Shown piece after piece: positions 9,491-16,603 of a stretch of 64,000 bases of DNA. The DNA is from Pseudohongiella sp. (GTDB lineage: Bacteria; Pseudomonadota; Gammaproteobacteria; Pseudomonadales; Pseudohongiellaceae): NCBI RefSeq assembly GCF_011050365.1, contig NZ_DRFV01000002.1:62001-126000 (forward strand), read 5' to 3'. The notes beneath the pieces were generated by a model. The model did no database searches and was not told the DNA's origin. It worked only from the letters and a program-made list of their open reading frames with translations. Within the stretch, counting starts at the first letter, position 1; each line of letters starts with the position of its first letter. The position numbers were made by a program, and so were the translations under genes.

Positions 9491-9990
9491 CGGGCTTTTT
9501 CTCGAACAGGTTCTCGAACAGGTTCTCGAGCAGGTTCTCGGGCAGGCTCGCCAACGGTGTCAACGACAGGGTCTGCTTGCCGGGGACGCACCTGTGCCAG
9601 AGCCTCCTGCAATTCAGCGAGCCGGAACGGCATATGCAGACAGCCATCGGCACCTGCCAGCTCGGCGCGCACCTCGTCCAGCAGGTTGTGCTCATCACCC
9701 ATCAGTATTATCGTCAGATTTTTAAAGTCCGGGCATTGCCGCACCAGCGAGCACACCTGAGTGCCGCTCAGTCGCGGCAGGGCACTGGCCACCAGCAACA
9801 GATCCGGCCTGAGCTCGGGCAAACGGCAAAGCACATCAAAACCATCATCGGCGGTGAGTACTTCCACCGCCTGCTGCGCCAGCAGGCCGGTCAGTTGTTC
9901 GCGCACATGAAGCCCGGTATCGGCCAGCAATACCCGAAACGGGCGCTGTGATGAAGACTGCCGGGGTCCAGTTTCTGCCAAAGCTGTCAT
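9487..9990 (-). CDS. PilG-like receiver domain protein lacking the phosphoacceptor Asp
   Basis: A 167-residue protein starting at the ATG preceded by GGGAGG. FRVLLADTGLHVREQL, TADDGFDVLCRL and RPDLLLVASALPRLSG align well with the twitching-motility regulator PilG, but Ala68 replaces the phosphorylated Asp. One of the two pocket acidic residues is also gone (LLAD), and the switch Lys before the last strand is Met (LHMPF). The C-terminal tail after residue 140 consists of EPAR/EPVR units encoded by a 12-bp repeat. The protein cannot be phosphorylated in the usual way and may act as a fixed-state partner. It is the first gene of the unit, divergent from gshB. Confidence 0.82.
   Translation of the reverse strand: MTALAETGPRQSSSQRPFRVLLADTGLHVREQLTGLLAQQAVEVLTADDGFDVLCRLPELRPDLLLVASALPRLSGTQVCSLVRQCPDFKNLTIILMGDEHNLLDEVRAELAGADGCLHMPFRLAELQEALAQVRPRQADPVVDTVGEPAREPAREPVREPVREKAR
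9501..9548. repeat. 12-bp tandem repeat, 4 copies
   Basis: Four units of CTCGAACAGGTT-type sequence encode a repeating EP(A/V)R tetrapeptide at the C-terminal tail of the PilG-like receiver. The last unit is degenerate (CTCGGGCAGGCT). Confidence 0.9.
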
Positions 9991-10163
9991 GTTTGATCCT
10001 CCCTGATCAACACCGGTAAACAAGGCATGCCTCAAGGTTTTAGCACAAGGTGAAGACAGTTGCGCAAAGCAATCATGTTATGATGTCAGCACGCAACAGT
10101 AACCCTGAGCAGGGCTGCCCACAGGTGGCGCCTGACCAATAATTCCGGGCAAGAGGCTGAACC

Positions 10164-11114
10164 ATGCACCTGAAAGTCGGCATCGTGATGGACCCCATCG
10201 CAAACATTTCCTACAAAAAAGATACCAGTCTGGCGATGCTGGTCGCGGCCCAGGAACGTGGCTGGGAGCTGCATTATATGGAGCAGGGCGATCTCTACCT
10301 GAGCGGCGATACCGCGATGGGGTGGATGCGCCCGCTGGAGGTGGCCTACGACCCGGACAACTGGTACCGCATGGGAGAGGCCGGCGAACGGCCTCTGGCC
10401 GACCTGGATGTGATCCTGATGCGCAAGGATCCGCCCTTCGACAGCAACTATGTCTACTCGACCTACTTGCTGGAACGCGCCGAAAAAGCCGGCACCCTGA
10501 TCGTCAATAAGCCGCAGTCCCTGCGCGACTGCAACGAGAAGATGTTTGCCACCGAATTTCCGCAATGCTGCCCGCCACTGCTGGTGAGCAGCCGCGCCGA
10601 CAAGCTCAGGGCCTTCCACAAAGAGCACGGTGATGTGATTTTCAAACCACTTGACGGCATGGGCGGCAGTTCCATTTTCCGCATCCGCCAGGATGACACC
10701 AACATCAGCGTGATCATTGAAATGCTCACCGCGCATGGTCGCAACCCCATCATGGCGCAGCGTTATATCCCCGAGATCGTCAAAGGCGACAAACGTATTC
10801 TGCTGATTGATGGCGACCCGGTACCTTACGCACTGGCGCGGGTGCCGGCCATCGGCGAAAGTCGCGGCAATCTGGCCGCCGGCGGCAGCGGCATCGCACA
10901 ACCCCTGTCCGATCGCGACAAATGGATTTGTGCCCAGGTGAGAGAAAGTATCCGTGCCAAGGGTCTGTTGTTTGTCGGTCTGGACGTGATTGGTGATTAC
11001 CTGACCGAAATCAACGTCACCAGCCCGACCTGTATCCGCGAACTCAATGCGGCCCATGACCTGGATATAGCCGGCGACCTGATGGACTGTATTGCCGGCA
11101 AACTGGCATCGTAA
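10164..11114 (+). CDS. gshB: Glutathione synthetase
   Basis: A 316-residue ATP-grasp ligase joining gamma-glutamylcysteine and glycine in the cytosol. Typical features: N-terminal LKVGIVMDPIANISYKKDTS, RKDPPFDSNYVYSTYLLE, the ATP-grasp segment FKPLDGMGGSSIFR, KGDKRILLIDGDPVPYALAR with the Gly-rich GNLAAGGSG loop, and the C-terminal GLDVIGDYLTEINVTSPT holding metal ligands. Length is normal for the family. It is followed by a TonB-like gene, algH and ruvX, the same order as around gshB in Pseudomonas. Confidence 0.97.
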   Translation: MHLKVGIVMDPIANISYKKDTSLAMLVAAQERGWELHYMEQGDLYLSGDTAMGWMRPLEVAYDPDNWYRMGEAGERPLADLDVILMRKDPPFDSNYVYSTYLLERAEKAGTLIVNKPQSLRDCNEKMFATEFPQCCPPLLVSSRADKLRAFHKEHGDVIFKPLDGMGGSSIFRIRQDDTNISVIIEMLTAHGRNPIMAQRYIPEIVKGDKRILLIDGDPVPYALARVPAIGESRGNLAAGGSGIAQPLSDRDKWICAQVRESIRAKGLLFVGLDVIGDYLTEINVTSPTCIRELNAAHDLDIAGDLMDCIAGKLAS

Positions 11115-11137
11115 TTAATCGCGGAAGCAGTGGATTG

Positions 11138-12034
11138 ATGACAGCGGACAACACACAGCAGAGCCACAATAGTCAGGACAACGGGCTGGCCAAAGAGCGC
11201 TTTGGTTTTACCATCTTCCTGTCCGCCTGCCTGCACGTCATCATCATCGCGGGTGTCGGCTTCAGCTTTCTCAGTGAAAGCCGCAGTGTACCGGCCATCG
11301 AAATCACGCTGGCACAGTATCGCAGCGAGATGCCGCCGGAGCTGGCGGATTTTATTGCCCAGGAAAACCAGCTCGGCAGCGGCTCGATTGACGACACCGT
11401 GGCCCCCGCGACACCGGTGGAGTCGCAGTTTCACGACGAAATCATCCAGGAGGTACAACCGGTACCCTCGCCTGCTGCCTCGGCACAGCAAATGCAGGAT
11501 GCACGCATACTGACCAGCACCGAAGCTGACGAACAGTTGCGCCAGCAAACCGAATCCCTGCAGCCCAACGACAGCAGTGTGATCTCGGAACATTCAACAC
11601 CGCAGGATATTTCGCTGGCCATCGCCAGCCTGCAGGCACAGCTGGACGTACAGCAACAGGAGTACGCCAAACGGCCGCGACGCTACACAATTTCATCGGC
11701 CTCGACCCAGCAGCGACATGACGCCCTGTATCTGGACAACTGGCGCAAACGCATCGAACTGGTAGGCAATGAACACTACCCGCAACAGGCGCGACGTGAC
11801 GAAATATTCGGCAGCCTGCGCATGCTGGTGTCGATACGCCCCAACGGCAGTGTGCAGGAGATCCGGATATTGCAGGGCTCCGGTCACCAGGTACTGGACC
11901 AGGCGGCGGTCGATATCGTGCGGCTGGCGGCGCCCTTCGATGAGTTCCCTGTCGAATTACGCGGTGAAGCCGATCTGCTGGAAATAATTCGCACCTGGCG
12001 CTTTCGTCCGGGCAATGCCTTCAGTAGCAACTGA
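11138..12034 (+). CDS. TonB-family energy transducer-like protein
   Basis: ATG at 11138 is chosen over an in-frame TTG one codon earlier. The protein has a cytoplasmic N-terminus, one membrane helix (about residues 23-45, FTIFLSACLHVIIIAGVGFSFL), a long low-complexity periplasmic spacer rich in Gln/Glu, and a C-terminal TonB domain (YPQQARRDEIFGSLRMLVSI ... VDIVRLAAPFDEFP ... RTWRFRPGN). It lies between gshB and algH, the place of tonB3 in Pseudomonas aeruginosa, where that gene affects twitching motility. No exbB/exbD is nearby. It may couple to another complex, or have a structural envelope role. Confidence 0.88.
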   Translation: MTADNTQQSHNSQDNGLAKERFGFTIFLSACLHVIIIAGVGFSFLSESRSVPAIEITLAQYRSEMPPELADFIAQENQLGSGSIDDTVAPATPVESQFHDEIIQEVQPVPSPAASAQQMQDARILTSTEADEQLRQQTESLQPNDSSVISEHSTPQDISLAIASLQAQLDVQQQEYAKRPRRYTISSASTQQRHDALYLDNWRKRIELVGNEHYPQQARRDEIFGSLRMLVSIRPNGSVQEIRILQGSGHQVLDQAAVDIVRLAAPFDEFPVELRGEADLLEIIRTWRFRPGNAFSSN

Positions 12035-12058
12035 TAACACAACGGGAGTCTGCAACAT

Positions 12059-12655
12059 ATGAAACATGAATCAGATACCGACACCGGCAGTGCTAGCTGC
12101 CTGGACAATCATTTCCTGATTGCCATGCCGCACCTGCGCGATCCGAATTTCAACGGATCAGTCACCTATTTGTGGAAACATGACGAAGAAGGCGCGCTGG
12201 GCCTGGTAGTGAACCGCCCATCAAAACTGGTGATACCGGACCTGATGGAGGAGCTTGGCATCACCATCAATGATGAATTCCTCGCACGCTTGCAGGACAG
12301 CAGTATCCTCACCGGTGGCCCGGTGGAGCGCAACAAGGGTTTTATCCTGCATGAAGCCGGGACCGAATGGGATTACACCCTGCCGGTGAACGACGACGTC
12401 AGCCTGTCCATGTCAAAAGACATTCTGCAGGAGATCGCCGACGGCGGCGGACCCTCACGCTATTTGATCACACTGGGCTGTGCCGGATGGGACGCCGGGC
12501 AACTGGAGCAGGAAATCAGTGATAATGTCTGGCTTACGGTGCCAGCAAACACTGATCTCCTGTTTTCAACCGATTACGACAACAAGGCATCGGCAGTAGC
12601 CGCCCTGCTCGGAGTCAGCCTCGACCAGCTGGCGTCACTGGCGGGGCATTCCTGA
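12059..12655 (+). CDS. algH: YqgE/AlgH family protein
   Basis: A 198-residue DUF179 protein: NHFLIAMPHLRDPNFNGSVT, EGALGLVVNRPS, LTGGPVERNKGFILH, and ITLGCAGWDAGQLEQEI are all diagnostic. The biochemical role of the family is unsettled; in Pseudomonas it was linked to alginate regulation. Its stop lies 5 bp before ruvX, a pairing (yqgE-yqgF) kept across gammaproteobacteria. Confidence 0.95.
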   Translation: MKHESDTDTGSASCLDNHFLIAMPHLRDPNFNGSVTYLWKHDEEGALGLVVNRPSKLVIPDLMEELGITINDEFLARLQDSSILTGGPVERNKGFILHEAGTEWDYTLPVNDDVSLSMSKDILQEIADGGGPSRYLITLGCAGWDAGQLEQEISDNVWLTVPANTDLLFSTDYDNKASAVAALLGVSLDQLASLAGHS

Positions 12656-12660
12656 CCCGC

Positions 12661-13122
12661 ATGGACCGGTACCCACAAAAATACAGCAAACCACTCAAGG
12701 TACTGGCCTTCGACTTTGGCACCAGGCGTATTGGTGTTGCCTATGGTCAGAGCCTGACCGGCACAGCACAGGCCATCGGCATTATTCCGGCGACTGACGG
12801 CATTCCCGACTGGCGCAGACTGGAAGCGATGGTGGACAACTGGCAACCGGATGTTTTTGTGGTGGGTCTGCCGTTTAACATGGATGACAGTGAAAGCGAG
12901 TTACTGCTACGGGCGCGCAAATTTGGCAAGCGCCTGAACGGTCGCCTGCACAAACCCTGCTTTGGTGTCGATGAACGCCTGACCTCGTTTGAAGCGCGCG
13001 GCGAGTTGCTGCGCGGCGAGTCCAGCGGTGCGGTTGATGCCCTGGCCGCCCGCCTTATTCTGGAAGCCTGGTTTGACGGCCTGCCGCCGTTGCCGTCAGA
13101 CGCCGAACCCGATCCGGGCTAA
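12661..13122 (+). CDS. ruvX: RuvX/YqgF: putative Holliday junction resolvase, 16S rRNA 5'-end maturation nuclease
   Basis: A 153-residue RNase H-fold protein. Catalytic acidic residues are in place: LAFDFGTRRIGVA, VGLPFNMDDSES, DERLTSFEA and the C-terminal VDALAARLILEAW. The family is implicated in processing pre-16S rRNA. The start ATG is 5 bp after the algH stop. Its end overlaps the convergent FAH-family gene by 4 bp. Confidence 0.95.
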   Translation: MDRYPQKYSKPLKVLAFDFGTRRIGVAYGQSLTGTAQAIGIIPATDGIPDWRRLEAMVDNWQPDVFVVGLPFNMDDSESELLLRARKFGKRLNGRLHKPCFGVDERLTSFEARGELLRGESSGAVDALAARLILEAWFDGLPPLPSDAEPDPG

Positions 13123-13802
13123 ACCATGCTGAATTCGAGTCGTCCCACGCCTTCGATACTTGCCTGCACCACATCACCCCGGTTGACCGCGCCCACACCG
13201 GCCGGCGTGCCGGTAAAGATAATGTCGCCCGCCTGCAAGGTATAATACGTCGACAGCTCGGCAATAATCTCGTCCACTTTCCAGATCATGTCCGACAGAT
13301 CACCGCGCTGCCGGGGCTCACCATTCAATGTGAGAGAAATGGCACCTTTATCCAGCCAGCCACAATCTTCCACGGCGACCAGTTCTGACACCGGACCGGA
13401 GGCATCAAAGCCCTTGGCGGTATCCCAGGGCCGCCCCTGTTTTTTGGCTTCGGCCTGCAGGTCGCGCCGGGTAAAATCAACACCTACACCATAGGCGTAC
13501 ACGCAGTCGCGCGCCGCCGCCGGCGTCAATGACAGTCCGCCCCGATGCAGAGCGACCACCAGCTCGGCTTCATGATGCAGATCAGCGGTACGCGGCGGGT
13601 ACGGCACCTCGCCATCGGGCACCCACACGGCAGCGGCCGGTTTGCTGAAAAAGAAAGGCGCCTCCCGGCTCGGGTCGGCGCCCATTTCCCTGGCATGTTC
13701 GGCATAATTACGCCCCACGCAGAACACACGCCCCACCGGGAAGCGCGCATCGCGGTCCCTGATCGGCAAAGTGACAGCGGACAAATCAAATACGGTCTTC
13801 AA
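13119..13802 (-). CDS. Fumarylacetoacetate hydrolase (FAH) family protein
   Basis: A 227-residue protein of the YcgM type. GRVFCVGRNYAEHAREMG is the family N-terminal signature; the metal-binding acidic residues lie in LHHEAELVVAL and in the GVDFTRRDLQ region, and DIIFTGTPAGVGAVNRGD is the typical C-terminal turn. Such enzymes hydrolyse or decarboxylate 2-oxo/acylpyruvate compounds with Mg or Mn in the cytosol. The start is a TTG (13802) after GAGAGGAAA. It stands alone, convergent with ruvX. The substrate is unknown. Confidence 0.9.
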   Translation of the reverse strand: MKTVFDLSAVTLPIRDRDARFPVGRVFCVGRNYAEHAREMGADPSREAPFFFSKPAAAVWVPDGEVPYPPRTADLHHEAELVVALHRGGLSLTPAAARDCVYAYGVGVDFTRRDLQAEAKKQGRPWDTAKGFDASGPVSELVAVEDCGWLDKGAISLTLNGEPRQRGDLSDMIWKVDEIIAELSTYYTLQAGDIIFTGTPAGVGAVNRGDVVQASIEGVGRLEFSMV

Positions 13803-13908
13803 TCGATTTCCTCTCTACAAAAATTCACGTGTGCAGTAACTCAAGCTGGTCAAAAATGTCATCGGCGCCGCTATTTCAGCGACGCCGGGGCAACGCCGAT
13901 AACTCTTG

Positions 13909-13948
13909 AATGGGGGCACCCGGCGGCTAAATGGGGGCACCCGGCGGC
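13909..13948. repeat. 19-bp direct repeat across the stop codon of the metalloprotease gene
   Basis: AATGGGGGCACCCGGCGGC occurs at 13909-13927 and again at 13930-13948 (period 21). The second copy codes for the last residues PPGAP and part of the stop; the first copy lies just beyond the stop and would encode the same residues again. It looks like a recent in-frame slippage duplication. Confidence 0.95.
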
Positions 13949-16365
13949 ATTGCCAATGGTGCTGACATCAGGCTCTCCATGGCGCCATTGTCACTCCAGT
14001 TCTCCAGCTCATCAAGCGCCATGCGATAGTGCCCGCGCCAGTCGTTGCCTGACACGTCATCGGCCTCGTCATCCAGCCATATTTCCAGATCCCGCAGCGC
14101 CAGATTGACCGCCGCCTTCACCTGGTTGTCGGTATCGTCCGAACGCAGCAAAGCCAACATGCGATACAGCACCACATTATTCACCGCCTGCTGCACGCGA
14201 CCTGACTGACCGGCGGAGCGCTCGGCAAACCAGCTGCTGTTCAACAACCGGTCGAGCACATCCTGAATGGATGGCAGTGTCGGGTCCAGGCTGTGCTGAT
14301 TGATCAGGCGGGCCAGGCGCTCGCCCTGCAATATACCACTCAGGGTATGATCAGCGGCCGTCTCGGCGATGGTGGCAAAATCCAGACCCAGCGAGGTGCG
14401 TAGCGGAAAACTTTCCCGGTTACGTGAATAACCTACGGGTTTGGGTGGAATCGTTGCCAGTATTTGCGGCGACAAGGCCAGCACATCAGGCGCCAGGGTC
14501 TGCATCAGCGCATCCAGTGCACGCATCTGATCGGCCGCGGCGATCGGGCTGACCTGCTCGGGCTCGGCGCTTTCGCCGTCATACACACTGTATTCATAGT
14601 ACATGCCACCGATCAGACGGTGTACGGCCTCGACCTGGTAGCGGTGCAGAAAATACAGTGGCACCAGTATTTCCTCCAGCTCGGCATAGGGCTGTCCGGC
14701 ACGCAGGTTTTGTGCGCCAAAGCGCTGCAGAGCCGCGGACCTCACATCAAGCAGTCGTTCCAGCTCAGTCACCGGGTCGGCGCCGTTATCCCACATGTGC
14801 GCCAGCGGGTGGCCGCCACCGGGCGCGCGACTGTCGGCATCAGAAATAAAATACAGACCGGCATCCTTGTTTTCCTGCAAGGTCGCCGCCAGACCGACGG
14901 CCTCTTCCAGTTGCGTGGCGTATTCGGCATAGCCGTACTTGATGGTCTGGAAATCCCACTGTCCGAGACCCACATCGTAGGCATTCAACGCATCCAGCAC
15001 ACCGGCATCGCTGACTTCCAGCGCCGGATGCGGATAGTCCATCACCGACGCACGGGAATTAACACTGGCGGCAAAGTTGTGCGCAATGCCCAGGGTGTGG
15101 CCCACTTCGTGGGCCGACAGTTGCCGGATGCGCGACAGCGCCAGCTCCTGAATGGCTTCGTCCGAACCTTCCTGCGCCAGCCCGATCAGGGACTGCGCGA
15201 TACGATAGTCCTGGCGCACACGCAGTGAACCCAGCGTGACCTTGCCTTTGATAATCTCGCCGGTTCTTGGATCAGTAACACTAGATCCATAAGACCAGCC
15301 ACGAGTGGAGCGATGCACCCACTGAATCACGTTGTAACGGATATCCATGGGGTCGGCATCTTCAGGCAGAATCTCGACCTGAAAGGCGTTGTCAAAACCA
15401 ATGGCGGCAAAGGCGTCATTCCACCACCGCGCGCCATCCAGCAACGCACTGCGCACCGGTTCCGGTACACCGGCGTCCAGGTAATAGATAATCGGCTCCA
15501 CGGCTTCACTGCGCGCGGCCTGTGGATTACGCTTGTGCAACCGATGCCGGGAGATATAGCGCCGGGTCATGTCTTCATTGATGGGCGCGGCAAAGTCTTC
15601 ATAACTGCGCGACCAGAAGCCCGATTCCGGATGAAAAGCCCTGGCCTCATAACCCGGCCCGGGCAATTGCACAAAGGAATGATGCTGACGCACCGTGACG
15701 CTGCCCGGAGAAGGCGTCACCGAACGGATCAGTGCACCCGGCTGGCTGCCGGCAAAGGTGAGCTGCGCTTCAAACTCGGAGTTCAGCGGGAAGTTACGGG
15801 TGCGATCCATGTACACGGCCGAGCGCTGCTTGTCCAGGCTGTAGCTGCCCTGCTGGCTGCGCGCCAGAGTGCTGGCAACACCGTGCACATCACTGAGCAG
15901 GAAGTCGGTCAGGTCAATCAGTACGCTGTCACCGTCTGCAGCTTCAACATCAAACCCCGCCAGTATCGACTCAGCAAAGGCTTCCTGCACCGACAGGCGC
16001 TCAGCGGCGCTGTCCGAATCCGCCCGATAGTCCAGATTGATATGTTTCAGAAACACCTTGTTGCCATGGCGTTCAAACTTCACCACCCGGCCGCCACCCA
16101 ACTGCCCACGATCCAGACCGATGTCGTTGGAGCCCACCCCGGTTGCCAGCGCGCTGGTATACAGAAACTCCTCATCCCAACGGTCTACTGCCAGCAGTAT
16201 CTGGCCGCTATTGGGCTGATAGTAGAAATCGAAGTAACCTTCCTGCAGTTGCGCGCCGGCAACGGCTTCGGCTATCGCCGGTGGTGCATCCGCAGCCTGC
16301 GCCACGCTGGTAACCATCAGGAACGGAAGAAGCAGGGCCAGGCCCAGTTGAGGCAACATTTTCAT
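13927..16365 (-). CDS. Secreted zinc-dependent metalloprotease (DUF5117/DUF4953 type)
   Basis: An 812-residue protein with a signal peptide (MKMLPQLGLALLLPFLMV...AQA) behind the site AAGGAAATCAATA. The zinc motif is H419-E-V-G-H423 with a third ligand H429 (HTLGIAHN), followed by SVMDYPHP as the Met-turn, as in metzincins. Earlier segments (YFDFYYQPNSGQILL, FERHGNKVFLKHINLDYRAD) match the DUF5117 region, with the extra DUF4953 part after the active site. The protein probably acts in the periplasm or outside the cell; its substrate is unknown. It lies downstream of lhr after a 237-bp gap that holds a palindromic element. Confidence 0.92.
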   Translation of the reverse strand: MKMLPQLGLALLLPFLMVTSVAQAADAPPAIAEAVAGAQLQEGYFDFYYQPNSGQILLAVDRWDEEFLYTSALATGVGSNDIGLDRGQLGGGRVVKFERHGNKVFLKHINLDYRADSDSAAERLSVQEAFAESILAGFDVEAADGDSVLIDLTDFLLSDVHGVASTLARSQQGSYSLDKQRSAVYMDRTRNFPLNSEFEAQLTFAGSQPGALIRSVTPSPGSVTVRQHHSFVQLPGPGYEARAFHPESGFWSRSYEDFAAPINEDMTRRYISRHRLHKRNPQAARSEAVEPIIYYLDAGVPEPVRSALLDGARWWNDAFAAIGFDNAFQVEILPEDADPMDIRYNVIQWVHRSTRGWSYGSSVTDPRTGEIIKGKVTLGSLRVRQDYRIAQSLIGLAQEGSDEAIQELALSRIRQLSAHEVGHTLGIAHNFAASVNSRASVMDYPHPALEVSDAGVLDALNAYDVGLGQWDFQTIKYGYAEYATQLEEAVGLAATLQENKDAGLYFISDADSRAPGGGHPLAHMWDNGADPVTELERLLDVRSAALQRFGAQNLRAGQPYAELEEILVPLYFLHRYQVEAVHRLIGGMYYEYSVYDGESAEPEQVSPIAAADQMRALDALMQTLAPDVLALSPQILATIPPKPVGYSRNRESFPLRTSLGLDFATIAETAADHTLSGILQGERLARLINQHSLDPTLPSIQDVLDRLLNSSWFAERSAGQSGRVQQAVNNVVLYRMLALLRSDDTDNQVKAAVNLALRDLEIWLDDEADDVSGNDWRGHYRMALDELENWSDNGAMESLMSAPLAMPPGAPI

Positions 16366-16498
16366 TATTGATTTCCTTTCACCATATCAAAGACTCAAAA
16401 CAGTGTAACCACACCACGTCATGACGAACATACGTTTTTCAACCGCCATACTCTGAATGAGCATTTTTTCTTTTACCTTGTAAATTATCCACTTCCAG

Positions 16499-16603
16499 AA
16501 ACGTCCTCAGCGCCGGTCAGGCGACAGAAGCGGAGTTTACTTATAGTAAATGAGCATTCTGGCGCCTGACTTTAACGAAGCATCACCGATCCTGAGGGCG
16601 TTT
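16499..16603. repeat. Nested palindromic intergenic element
   Basis: Three nested inverted repeats share one centre: outer arms AAACGTCCTCAG (16499-16510) and CTGAGGGCGTTT (16592-16603, one mismatch); inner arms GTCAGGCG (16516-16523) and CGCCTGAC (16563-16570); core TTTACTTATAGTAAA (16536-16550). It ends at the lhr stop codon, so it could act as transcript end or as a folded RNA. Its structured, gene-free nature suggests a dispersed repeat (REP- or MITE-like); no second copy is visible in this window. The rest of the gap 16366-16498 shows no gene. Confidence 0.7.

Noticed and set aside
10086-11057. 323-codon ORF antisense to gshB
   Set aside because: The plus strand encodes a complete glutathione synthetase; the reverse product is a shadow.
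15313-16371. 352-codon ORF antisense to the metalloprotease
   Set aside because: It covers the signal peptide and DUF5117 region of a convincing gene; composition is His/Gln/Arg-rich as in shadow frames.
16499-16603. Integron attC site
   Set aside because: The palindrome lacks the RYYYAAC/GTTRRRY core pair at its ends, and no cassette-like gene order or integrase is present.
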